Source: Onchocerca volvulus (Eukaryota; Nematoda; Chromadorea; Rhabditida; Onchocercidae). From it: 64,000 bases of DNA. The notes under the pieces are model-generated. The model did no database searches and was not told where the DNA came from. It saw nothing but the letters and a program-made list of their open reading frames with translations. Shown here in pieces: positions 11,498 to 25,100 of this stretch (position 1 is the first letter of the stretch; each line of letters begins with the position of its first letter). The position numbers and the translations under genes were made by a program. Where the stretch lies: NCBI GenBank assembly GCA_000499405.2, contig HG738138.1:20809753-20873752 (forward strand), in the 5' to 3' direction.

Positions 11498-14400
11498 TAT
11501 TTATCTTGCCTTTCTTCACTGTCTGAGAAGAGAATGACATCCCAGCATTCAAAAAATTCGCCTCGAATGTTTTGTCATAAATTAATGGCAAGAAGTGAAA
11601 ATTTTCGAGATATGGCTATATATATATACTGGGAGCTTTAAATAAATCACAGAAATAGTATAGCATGAAGTGGTTATTTAAGTCGTTAAAAACATAACCA
11701 GTCAATGGATTTCAAAAAATAATTTGGAGGATTATTGGACTAAGTCTATTACCGAAAATTTGTGCACGATGTTAGAAAATCTGGCAATATTTTGTCCAAG
11801 AATTTTAAAACATTTCATTCGCTCATCTTATATGAGTATAGTAATTGAATTCTGTTTTCATCGAAAAGAACGAATTCAAATAGTATCACTATGTTATGAA
11901 AAAAATTTCAGAAAAAACTGATGAACCTATCATAATTGAATCGGAATGAAATTCGATCTCAAAATTCGATCTCAAATTGTTCTTCCTTATACAAGAAGAT
12001 CTGATTCTCGTGCCTCGTTTAAATAATTCCCTCTTGTTTTTTTATCTTTATATGCCTAACCTTAGGTATTAAATTCTTTACCGCTTGGCTTTTCATCAAG
12101 GACCACTTCTTTATGTGTCTCTCGCTTAATTGGTCTCATCGTTGTTTTCAGTCTTCACAATTTCAGAAATTCTATAAATTTTCTCCATATGCTTTCTTTT
12201 TCTTTCATATTTTTATTATTTTCTTATGATGCAAATAGATTGTTGTTTTATAGATTTGTTACTCTAAGAGTACTTTTTTAACCCAATTGATTTTTGTTTA
12301 ATGCATCATCATTATGCTTTGGGCCATGATAGTTTTTCGTCGTTTGAGATTTTTGTTATCAGTCGCTTATGTATATGCAAAATTGAATGATATTATTGTA
12401 CTTGAAGTGTTTCTTTTTGAATTTATGTGCAAGGAAAATTAATTTAAGAGATTAGAGATATCACTTGAATAGTTTATTTTTAGAAGAACGTGCCAGAATA
12501 TTGAAATCTATAGAATCTTTTATTATAATAGAGGATATCGATTGAGTGACTGTCTACTGTAAATTAAAAGATTAAATAATAGTTTTTTTTTTATTCATTT
12601 AGGGAAATGAAGTAATTCTCCGGATGGCTTATATGGAAATTCTCTTATGGAGCTGGTATTTTTTTCGTGTCGTTTGCATCTGAACTTCATACATCTGAAT
12701 ATTGGTATTTCTTACAGTAGAGTGTATAGCATCACTTTCTTACTATTTCTGAAATAGCCTGTACATTTTTCTGACTTCTGAAGTTTTTATATATGAGTAT
12801 TTTGCAAAGGAAGTCTAATTTCGGTTCGGAAAATTTCTTTCCAAGATTAATCTGGAAAATTTCTAGTCGAGCTTATTTTAGAGTTTTGAGCCAGAAAGTC
12901 AGATAATTTTGAATTCTAGTACTTAACTAACTACACACTCTCTTTTCTTCATAACGCGACTTTCTTCCTTTGTTAATCTCAATTCTCACACTTGGAATAA
13001 AAACGATTTGTTTCAATTTATTGCTTTTTGATAGGGCAAATACATGGTTCACACACATTTTTGTATTCATAACAATTTTGAACACATAAACGAGACAATG
13101 CAAGTACAAAGAGAGACGAATGATGCCTAGGCTTTTAGCCTGCAATCTAGGAAATCGTTATGATGAATTATTGGGTAGTCTCGGTAGTATCAGCAAGATT
13201 ATGCGTCAGATATGACCTCAACTGAAACTCGTAGATGGGACTCCTTCTTGATTCAATGAATTCATTTCTTATTTATTGGCATATTTTGTAATGTATCTGT
13301 TTGTCTTCACGAGGGTTAATGCATTTAGCTTGTTGATGATTATTGGGCCCAACTGAGTGCAATGAATTGATAGCTAAATCATCACTGGGTATTGTTCTTG
13401 CAAGATCCATTTCTTCTTGTAGACTATGAGTGTTTGGATAACTGCATTTGCTATAATGATAGTTTAACTAAGGAATCAGCTCTTCGAATATCCCTTGGGT
13501 GTACAGAGTATGATCTATAAATTTCAAACAAATTTTCTAAATAAAGCTAAGATTTTGCTAACCAGATAATGTGCAGTCACATTAGGCAATCATGAAAGAA
13601 GTTATGTTCATGCCTAAAACAGGTTCCATAGAAAATTAAAAAAAAAGTCCAACTCCTGAAAAATCGGAAGTCGAGAAGATGCTATCCTGCTAAGCATTTC
13701 TGGAAAATATCCAGAGAAAGTTGCAGTGGGACGGTCTTCTACACAACGATCTGATCGTAATATCGTGTTCTGAAGGCAAAAAGGGATACCGATACCACTC
13801 CTTATCGATAAGATAAATTGATATTCGATGGGATTACGTAGTTGAGTTGATTTGGAAGTGATTAATATGTTGGTCAAGAGATCGTGAATGATTCAGTGAT
13901 AAATTTGAAGTGGAATGGAATGCCAAATGACAAAGCGCTAGAGCATTCCATGCTTCTTTTCTTCATTGAAATGAAATATATTGTGTCGCTAATAATTAGA
14001 TAGAGGAATGGAGTGAAATTTGATTGATTAAAAATAATTAGATGAGTGTTTTGAAAGAGTTAGGTTCTTTTTGTTTACGGATTGAAATTTTAAAGAATAT
14101 GGATAATCAGTTGGTGACATTGTGAAGATCTATTTTAGGTGCCGTAAATATGGTTATTACTGGAACGAATTCCGAAATTTGTTTTGAATGTTAGTTCACA
14201 TCATCAAATTTCTACTGGAATAAGATGAGTCGCCCGTGAGCAGCAATTGTAGAGCATCTAATTCTACGTTGTTTCATGCGTAACTTACAGCATGACGTTG
14301 TATCTTTTGAAGGATGATGTGACATCTTTCCTTTCACTGTCTGACAAATATGATTTGATCTCTATCTATAAGATACTAAATCAAAGAAATTATCAAAACT

Positions 14401-14517
14401 TTGGGTTGCTAAGAATTAGATATATTCTGAAATTAAATAGCTTATTTAATGAACATTGTTTGATAGTTATGCCCTTCTGGATCATCTTCATACTTTATTG
14501 AACAGTTTTGATTCTAG
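11498..14517. other. 3 kb intergenic region, SNM1 to ECM29
   Basis: No convincing exon was found on either strand. The missing first exon of ECM29, expected to encode only about ten residues, should lie in its right-hand part. ATGGATAATCAGTTG at about 14100 is tempting because GTGACA follows, but its phase does not fit the next exon. A minus-strand open stretch at 13614-13877 has no recognisable motif. Confidence 0.5.
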
Positions 14518-17500
14518 TGGAACGTCTCTTTCTTCATTTGGCTTTAATTAACGATGATTCGAAATTGGAAGCATTTGTTCGGAAAAACTTATTGGATATT
14601 ATAGAGTGCACTTCTACAGGCGAAGCTGAAATCCGAAATAAAGTAATTTTTGGTATCAATAAATAGCATCTGGTCAGAGTTTTTAACCGGACGAAAATTC
14701 TGATAACTGTTTCGTATTTTGGTTTTGAAATAGATCATTTTTTTTATATTTCTTGAATTCATCGAATTATATGCGAAAAACGTCTTCGTTCAAGGGAATG
14801 GAAATGTTGACACATTTAAATCGTCGAATCAAAAGCAATTTAACGATAACATTACCGTTGAAGGATATCTTGCATTATTTACTGTCCTCAACAGAAAGGA
14901 ATATCTTAGGAACGGTATCGATTACAATTTCTTTCGCAATGATGCAATAAAACTTGGATAGAAAGTATTTTAAAAAGCAATTTATCATAAAATTAAGATG
15001 AGGGATTATTATGAAAATAAAACATAGCACGGCAGTTTTATGGTGAGACAATCCTTTTTATCCTTTGTTTCCTCTTCTACCCCTGCTTACAATAACTGTA
15101 CGTACTTGGATATCTATTGCTGATATTAAACAACAAGAATGGCTATTATTGGAGCCATTGAAAAATAAAGTGATTTCCAGTCATTCTCCTCAATTTATGA
15201 CATGAGTATTTTCTGTACTTGAAGGAGAATCGGACTCGTGAACTACTAAACATGAAGTAAGAATTTGTATTTCTAATCATCTCTGAATTAAAAGAACTTC
15301 ACCTTTTTAATTGTAATAATTTGCAGAATTTTGCAATAGTTTACCTTAGAATAGCTCTGGATCGTGTCGATACTAAAGATCATTTTACTTTACTTCCAAA
15401 TTTCCTGGACATTTTGCTGAAATATATGAATAACAGAAAAATATTCGACGAGTGAGTTTCATTTCCTCCGTCAACAATAGTATTATTCAGTTTAATATCT
15501 GATTGCATACTGTATGTAATTATTTGAAAAGAGATTCAGAGTTATATTCTTTAGATTATTTCACCAGTTGTGGGCATTTATAATCCCAATTCTTTCGGAA
15601 TATGCATTACGCTGACTGTTGTCATTTGCACTCCGCGTGATCTTTACGAGTCATTTATCAGTTTATCAAGCTGAAAATATTCTTCCCCTAAATTCTGGTA
15701 GTATTTTTGGAAACAGTACAAGTTTCGGTCCGTATTTAATCGAAAAAAGAAAAAAAAAGGATTTACAGAATTATTATTCTAACTGCACGTGCTTGGATAT
15801 CTATTGCTGATATTAAACAACAAGAGTGGCCATCATTGGAGCCATTGAAAAATGAAGTGATCAGATCGGAAATATTGAGGTTTTTTTCGGATGTGCTATA
15901 TTTTCCGAATTCAAGGTTAATTATTGTTTGGCAATTTATATTTTAAAGTATTAAAATACTCGAAACTTATGCCAATATGTCAATCCTAGACGTAGCTATA
16001 AAAATTCTGTATATATCCTTTGCGATTTATTTATCTTTCGTAATTTTTATTTTTCGTTAACTATTTTCTTTGACAAATTTATATTAAATCTGTATTGGAT
16101 TTATTTTCCAGTACTGAAAAGAGAAATATGGCCATAATGTTAAATAATTTTTCTGGTCATCCATGTATGTCAAAAAGTAGATTTCTCCGAATTGCTAAAG
16201 ATGTTGTGGGCGATCTCAAAATTAGCATTACTGCAGTAAGTTCCCTTCCATATTTATATTTCACTGAGAAATTTCAGTTACCATGTCTTTTGGTTTTGCT
16301 TTCAAAAATTGCTCAGACAGAATTTTGGAAGTAGAGAAATTATGACTGCTGTTATTGGTACTTCAAACCTTAACTAAACAGCAGATAAATAATTCTCACT
16401 TATTATGTTGCTTTTTAATGCTTATTTTTCAGTTAAAACTATCCATAATAAAAGTATCATCAATAATTTTTACGGAAGCCGAAATTTTGCCATTACTGAT
16501 TGGAGCCATTGCGCTTGGTCCAAGCGAAGTTGAAACAGCTGGTGATGTTGCTATTAAAAAAATTGATTTGGAAAAAGTTTTGAGAAATAAGGACACTGTG
16601 AAGAGTTTGTTCAACCTATATCTCGGTTTATCTTTTCAGGTGACTTTCATGTTAATTAGTACCATTTATTCACGTTTTTCTGTGCTATTTCGAAATTATT
16701 CAGAAAGAAAACATTCAGTTCCAAAAATCTCGAATTAAAAATTAATCACTGCTTAAGAATTACATTAAAAAGCTTTTTTTAGAAGCTGGATGAAAACGAC
16801 AGAGTTTTGCCGGCTACAGTCCCTATTAAGTTGAAATTAATACCTCTACTAATGAGATCTCCTGTTGCGGTTCAAACTTTTCCATATAATATTAAGGTGA
16901 AATGTATTTTTATTTTCCTGAACTTTAAGAGATCCATTTTTCTGAACTTTCCAACCCCGATGGATTGAGTTTCACTTGAAAACTTGAAATTTTCTTTCTC
17001 AAATTTATTTTTTCCCTTATTGATCTGCTTCATATTGGAATCTATTCTGCATTTTAACATGTTTCATATTCTTTAGATAGCATTTGATGGCTTATTCGAC
17101 AAAGAAGATTCTGTTGAAAAGAACCCTCTCAAACTACAGCAAGCAAGCATCGATTTTTTATTGCTTATTACGAAAAATTTCCCGGTGAACGCTTTGTCAA
17201 CATTTGGTCCAATCATATTTTCTTCGATAAGGAAGCTAATTGATCAGAATGAGGTCTTTTAATTTTGAATTTTTCCAACCAGTTCTTATCGTTTAGATTT
17301 CATCTCAGTTGACAATTATTAAGTAATGGAAAGTTGCTAAAATCCTCTTTCCGAACTGGTTATTTTTGTCACAAATTCACATCGTAGAAAGCTGCTGATT
17401 GATTACTTTCGTTTCGCGAAGAATTGTTGCGAATAGCTTTGAATGTCGTCGGAGTGAAAAGGAATTGGTGTAGTTATGATGGAGATATGATTGTTTTCGA

Positions 17501-20500
17501 CTCTAAAAGTTTCTCGTTGACTATCATTAAACTATTTATATTTTACAGGCTTCGAGTGTTGTTGCTATAGCATATCAATGTTTTGGTATTATTGGTAATA
17601 AAGTTCCGCAATTGGTTGTAAATGATATGGCTCTGTTGCAGAAAACGTTTGATGCTATTCCATTGGTCATTTTCCACATTAGTTCAGATTTTTAGTTCTT
17701 TTCTCATCTCTCTATTTTTAAAGGCATTAGATATTTAGGCACCAGAAGAAGTTTCTTTTGCAATAGCAGATTGTTTAGTGAGCTGGTTACCTGCCTTTCA
17801 CACTGTAAATGATCTTGCTTTAAGTGGTGTTTTGGAAGCACTCATTTCTTCATATATTGTTCATGTAAGTTTTGTTTCATTTCTTATGGTTATTCGTTTT
17901 ATATAGAACAAAAATTTCATTACCTTATATTTTAATAGTTTAAATATGCAAATATCAAATTTTATTCGTGACATTAAAGTTGTTATTAAAAATGCCGTAG
18001 AAGTTTTAAAGCCTATAGTCATTTCTTGGGAAGCAGACTGTCATTATGGTTTTCTTTCTGTTAAATGCACTGCTTTGTTTCGTTATTTTAACGACCAGTA
18101 TTATTGAATAGAAATAATACAAACAAAAAAAGTGATTTTACAAATAAGTATTTGAATTTGGAATGAAAGTTTTTTTCTGTAACATATCTCCAGTGTGAAT
18201 TCATAAATAGTCTCCGATCATTCTCATTCCTTATCTGTAATATATGAAACCAATAGTTGCTTTACAGATAATTAAGATGATAAGTAAACGTCTTTATTTT
18301 ATTCGTTAAGGTAATTAGTAATGAAATGTATAGAGATTTATTTCTGTATTTAATAGTTAGTTAAATAATTTATAGTCCTAATTTTATGCTGACAGGTCAC
18401 TATTTCTTGAACATTTGGATTTTCAATTAAATTGTTTAATTAGATTGAATGATTTATTAAGTCTATTTTTAGGAATCGCCTAAATGCCGTCTTGTTGCTC
18501 TAAAGTTTGTTGAAACATTGGTGAAAACGCCGTCATTGGAATTTCGCTGGATGCTTTGTCGAACTTGTGGTGATCCGTAAGTATATCAATGTATTTAAGT
18601 TTCGTACACGAAAACGATGACCTATCACTGAGTTTCAGTTTTATGTCAAGATATTAGGGTTAAATAAGTGAAGTTACCTCATTTTGATTTTAGATTTAAT
18701 TCAAAAGTTATGTTATGATTTCTAGCATTATTGATTGCAACTTATAGTAATATGATTTGCTAGCCATATACGGCCACGCTTCACGTTTTCCGTTCAGCTA
18801 TTCTATATATATATAATAAAATTATAAATGTTCGTTTGTTCAAAATCTTAAATCTCCGAAATTTCTCAAATACGCCCCTTATCTATATTAGTTCAGAATC
18901 TGAGATCCCTAAAATTCTTACCTATTGTTTTGAAAATTTGAAACAACATTGCATTCGAATACACGCATTTTTTTGATATACTTTCTATAGATATGCGTTG
19001 TTGTAGCTCAGTCTGGTTAAGTTGTAAAGAAAGAATAGAAAAAGCGCATGTTTCTAATATGTTTAATTTTACAGTGCTTTGGGTATACAATATTTTTTGT
19101 TATTCCACTGTCTGTATAGATATAGAGATTGCTGGTTTTTGCCAATTCTAGAACACGCAACATATAATTGTCCATGTGAGCAATTATGTGCCGAGATCTA
19201 AACCGTACAGTTCTAAATATTGGCCCTGAGTTTTGCTGACGATGACTGCAAACGTCAGTCGAATTGCGAATTTCAATCTTTTAAATTGAAATAGCATATC
19301 TGTTGGAATCATAAGAATGAGGACATTTTCACTTTTGAAAGATTTAGACAAAATTGTTGCTTCTACGACTTGCTCATTAATTTTTTTTACTGCAAGCCGC
19401 ATATCGTTAAAAAGTTTTGGCTGACTAATATTTCGCCAAACGATAATTGGCACTCGATTTTCAAAAACAATATCAACGGACTTGTATGTAACTGCCTCGC
19501 TTTGAATGTTAGACTGAATAATATTGTTAAGTTCGTCGACGTCTTTGTTCTTGACCGCAAGAATAGCTCTTCACTCCGCAATTCTTATAATTGGTTTGAA
19601 TATTGAGAAATACTTTTCCAACCAGTTCTTCTTTTGACACTAAATTGCAGAAGTTATGAGACAATGAAATTCGTCCTGAGGTCAGATCAACTGGACCTTT
19701 CCGTTCCCAATTTTCCAGCAATTGATGTGAGAATATCCTAACTGATCGATCGATTTGCAGCTGGAAACGCGTAAACTATAAAAACTCTTTATACATATAT
19801 TTGATCTTCTTAGCATTTCTTTTAGTTCAGCTTAAAAGGTCCGTTGCCATTCTAGTGTATGATATATAGCTAATTTTAACATCTTTACGTGTCGCCACAA
19901 AATAGAGTATTTTAGGCAAGCATTTATTTCGTCTGCTGGTGTCGATCGAGGAATTATAGGTAATGTTTGTCTGAAATCTCTGCAAGCAATACTAATATGT
20001 TCCCAAATGGTTTGATGTTTCCACGCAAATCTTCCTATGATCAATCAAGAGCCTCGACCGATTTTTTATGCGCCATTGTACATTTATCCCAAACAATAAT
20101 TTTATATTTCTGAAATACTTTTTCCATGCCAGATGCTTTAGAAATGTTGCATGTAGGAGTTTCAATGCAAAAAAATTTCAAAGCGGAATGAGCAGATTTA
20201 TTTGGTAACAATGTTGCAGTTATTCCGGACTATGCAAGAGTTAAGGCTATTTCATTTTGGGATCGAATTGTTGCCAGAATCAATCCAATTAGGAACGTTT
20301 TACCAGTTTCTCCTGGCACATCTAAAACGAAGATTTCTCCAACCCGTTTATTGACAGTTTGCATTATTTAATCATAAATGCCTTTTTACTCAAGCGTTAA
20401 CTTAAGAATATTTGATGCAGACACTACAAAAGATCAGCTCTATAGTAGTTTTTTTCACGACGCAATTCTACATCGAACGAAGCAGCAGCAGATTGATTTG

Positions 20501-22159
20501 GTGATGGCATTCCCAATTAACTAAGAATTTCGTTCGCCATTTCTAAGCACAACTTCATTGCTGCTTATGTATCTTCCACTGCATTCCTATCACTTTTTTC
20601 TGGTTGCACATCAAAAATTGCCATGTCGCTGCCTTCATTCACGTACTTACAAATGTATAACGAAGTAGCAGTATTCCATGTTTATGTGCTCTTTGTATGT
20701 TTTTAATAGCAAAAGCGAATATGGAACAACCTGCCAGTTATCTACTTCGATGTCATCTTTCTGCATTTATATAGATGCTAATTTACCGCCATCTTCTGTA
20801 TAAAGTATATCCATCGTTGTTTTCTGTAACTGTGTTGAATACTAATGCTCGAAGATATCGGTTAGAGCGTTTTCCGTCTATCATGCATGGTGAATTTGGA
20901 TTCAGTATTAGAGATTAGTATTACAAGTGTGACAAGTAAAAAAAAAGTAGATATATCTAGATAAAAAAAAAAAAAAAAAAAAACGCATATCCGAATGCAA
21001 GGTTATATCAAAATTTGAAAGCAATCGATGAAGAGCTTACAAAATTACGTGCCAAAAAACAACAACGATAACATGATAAAAAAAAAAGGGTAGATATATA
21101 TAGATATCAGATCTGAAGAACGAATAATTTTGGGGTCTGGTTTTTTTAACCAAAGCATTTATTCAGGAGAGATGAAATGAAACACGAAGCTATACGTATA
21201 CTAGATTTATCAGTTGCAGATCCCACGAGGATACCTAAATTTGAAGTAAGATTGTTCATTTAGGTTTTTTGTTCATTTTGGTTTTTCATTGATTTGAAGC
21301 AGAAAGTGCAATTTATTCTTTCAAGGATTTGGTTGCATTTTTTCACCAAAAATTGAACTTACAAGATGCTACTGGAGGAGCAGTTGATTTTTTAACAGCT
21401 GAAGTGAAGAAGAAAAAAGAAGCATTTGCTGACGAAGTGTTTCACATTGTAAGTTGGAATATAATTCAGGAAAAATATTCGTAATTGCAATGCAAAATTA
21501 TGTTAACTTTAAGGGAAAAAAAATACTTGGAATACTAAATCGCATTTTATATTTTATTTAACTATGGTCTAGTTCCAAAGCACAAAAAAATTTTCCCTGG
21601 CTTTCTCGTATGAGTAAAGAGGAGGACTATTTTGTATAGAATTCAAAGAAGTTGATAAATTAGTTCTGTGATAAATATTGCTAAATCTAGTCTAAAATTG
21701 TTCATTATCAAACTGTTAAGGTTTATATCTATGTTTTTTTTTCTTTTGATTTTACTTTTTTCCTCTTTTGAAAAAATTAAGTCCATTTATTCTGACTTTT
21801 TTTGTCTCAACGTAACCATCTATATTTCTAGTCAGCACTTTATCTGTACGCCAATTTACAAGTTGCTTGTTCGCTACAGCCGCTATCGCTAACAGAAACG
21901 AATGTTTTTTCAAGAACATCAGATTATCCTGTAATCAGTAGATATTTACTGTCGAGCAGTGAAGAGCATCGAAAAATTTTAAATCTCTTTCTAGAAATAG
22001 TTTTAAAAGCAATTGAAGCGCAGCCAGGTATTTATAACTTGTTAAGATATTTAATGAAATTTATGAAAATAATATTACCATTGGGAAACTAAATAAAATC
22101 TATTGCTGACTAATTGTTGATTTATTTATTGATTTATTTGCTCCTTTTTATTTCGATTT

Positions 22160-22198
<39 letters not shown>

Positions 22199-25100
22199 AA
22201 ATAATCACACATTTCGTTTTGTTTTTAATTTTGAGTAATGTTCATTTATCGGCATCATTTTTCTTATAGCTGATTGGACTACTATTTATGTTATTTTTTA
22301 CCAGTACCAATACTAAAACGAAATAAATGATGGATCTAAATCGAAAATAAAATTTCAGCTAATTTTCTGATCGAAATGGCTTGTTTGTTCTTGCATAATG
22401 GAAGTGGAAATTTAAGTCATAATTATCGTGCAACAGTACGTCATTGTACTTTATCTTTTTTTTTTTTTTTATGTGTTTTCAGCATTCTTTAATAAATCTT
22501 TGAAATAGTATTTGTTTATTCATGTTTTAATATTCTTAGTTTCGATCATCCAAATTTTAAGTCTTCTCTTTTCAATTTCCAAGTCTCCATTTAATGACAA
22601 ACAAAGTTCTTCGAATTTTTCAAATATTTATAATAAATCAAATTATTTTCTAGCTTCATATACTACACGAGATTGTGACAGAAGAAAAATTTTTTGAAAA
22701 TCTTCGCAAGATACATTTTTTAATCACATAGTTTTACATTTTTTTTTATCGATCAATTCATTTGCTTAAACAACTAATAAAATTGGTGATCTATCCTTTT
22801 GTATTATTTCTTAAATCTGCAACTCCAGAAATATTCCAGACTGTGGCTTGGTTACAACGTCATCTGAATTCAAATTCGCATATAGCTATTTGTGCAAAAC
22901 TTTCTGAACTCTACAGTCTAATCTTGACTGATATGGAAAAAAAAAAATGTCTAGAACAATGCTTTAAACAGTTTGACAGTGATGTAAGTTTGTCATTTTT
23001 AGTGTCATTAAATGTGATGGAGCAGTACCGTTACATTGAAATATTAATTCAGTTAAAGAATAGTGCACTTTTAAATTTTATTTAGATATGATAGTTTTAA
23101 ATCACAGTTCACATATGCTCAGATTTGAAATATTTGTCAAGATATATGTTTCTATTTGATACTGATCAAAGACTGAAAAAAAAAAAATTTTTTTTTTAGA
23201 AGTTATCCGTTCAAATCCCATGGCTTTGTGCATATTTAGCAACTCAGCCATCGGTAAACTTCACTGCTGAAGAAATCAATGGAATTAAAGTTCGTTTGGT
23301 GAATATAATCGAAACATTGTCTGGACAACAATATTTTGAAGCGGCTTGTGGTTCATTGGCAGAATTGCTAAGAAGGTCCGTTTTCGGTCTCAATGAAACA
23401 GAAAAGGTAATCGCTCCCAATATTCTTGCTAATTTTAATATTAATCGAATTTTTGTTTAATTGGTTTTACTTCAAAAATTTTCCTTAATTTATAAATCAG
23501 TTTTTTAAAAATTCCATGTATTGAATTTCTTATAATATTTACTTCTTGGGTTCTTAAAATCACCGAGATGCATATCATCGTATTTCAATTTTTTGCTTTA
23601 GTTTTGTTTTTCAGACTATATTGGTGTCCTCAGTTTCGGATAATCAATTTTCTTCGCTCTGTGAATTGCTAGGAAAAATAGCGGCATCTCGAAAGGATAT
23701 TTTGACATCAAAAATGAAAGAGTTAGCTGTGAAATGCCTTGGTTTTCTTTCATTGCATAGCTCGTCAACTGTTTTATATGAAAAAATTTTGGTTCAATTA
23801 TTTGCTTGTGGTGAGGTAAATTTCCAGTTTTGTATCTCTTAATTACGGCTGTTTGTATGAAATAGAGATTTGGCGAATGGAAAGTTCAGTTTTTAAAAAT
23901 GATTTTCAAAATGTTTTCCAAAATTTCCTTTTTTTTTGGCTTGTACTTTTGTATTCATTCGAAAAATAACATTTGCTTAGATCGCATTGATTAAATTTAA
24001 CTTTTAAGCCTAACAGTCACTATTATTAGTACTCTAACAATGCTGTGTCTTAATGAAATAATTATTGACAGTAATGTAATAGAAAGTTAAAACATTTTTG
24101 TCTTCAAATATTTCTAAAAGTTCATTAGCCATAAGTCGTGTAATATTAAGACTTTAACTTGGAGTTTTATATAATTAGTCGCGTTGTTCATTGAATAAAT
24201 ATAGATTAAAATTCAAGCAGGTTTTTGTTTCTTCAGATAGCAGCCCAACCGGAAATACAATTTATAGTTGGCAATGCCCTTTTCGATGCTGCTTTCGGTG
24301 AAAGTTCCCCATCACGCAGAAATATATTCGTCGAGACAGAGGAATATTTTCTGGTAAATATGAGTATTTTTCGATGGATGCAGTAAAAGATGCGAAATTC
24401 ATAAATACAAAAAGTTTCATCAGTTTATTTTTTATTTTTGTTTTTCTAACAAATTAAGTTTTATGGGCAAATTCTCAGGAAAGAAACTTATCCATCACTA
24501 AACTGGACAGTATTGAAAAGAGAATAGCGAATTTATTGGAAATTCTGATGAATATTAAATTACGTCACGCAAATCGCCATTTGCGACAAGCTGCGCTCAT
24601 TTGGTTATTTACTTTGATGAAACGGTGTGTTGTCACGAAGCTTAACTGCATAATGGACAATTTAGGCTCAATTCAACATGCTTTTATCAATGGTTTAACC
24701 GAGACAAATGGTTTATTTGTTTGCTTTTTTTCAATATTTTTCGATCTCTTTTATGGCAATTATAAATTCCCATTGAAAGTACTTCGAAATCTGTCAGGTT
24801 GGGTGGAAATTTTAGTGATTGTCCAGAATAATTATTTAGATTGTATGGATTTGTTTGTTGTAAATTGCTTGTTTAGAACATTTAAATTCTCAAACTAAGT
24901 TGAAACTGATTTGAATTTTATTGGACAACATTTCTGCGATATCACTGAATTTAGATTCATGAATATTGCCTTATTTTAATAATAAATTGCAGAGTTCTCG
25001 CAAGAAGTAGCAAGTGAAGGCCTTGGTGTTATCTTTGAACTAGGCTCTGAAGAGCAGAAGAAAGTAATGGTCGAAGAATTGGTTAATACACTATCAACTG

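Noticed and set aside
13614..13877. 87-codon minus-strand frame between SNM1 and ECM29
   Set aside because: No family resemblance, no splice context, and composition like the surrounding intergenic DNA.
14100..14120. ATGGATAATCAGTTG as first ECM29 exon
   Set aside because: The length and residues look right, but it ends in phase 0 whereas the next exon needs one extra base. The initiator exon is left unassigned.
19003..19040. tRNA-like A box (GTAGCTCAGTCTGGTTAAG)
   Set aside because: No B box (GGTTCGA-type) or cloverleaf follows within tRNA distance, and the site lies inside the Helitron remnant. It may be a tRNA or SINE scrap at most.
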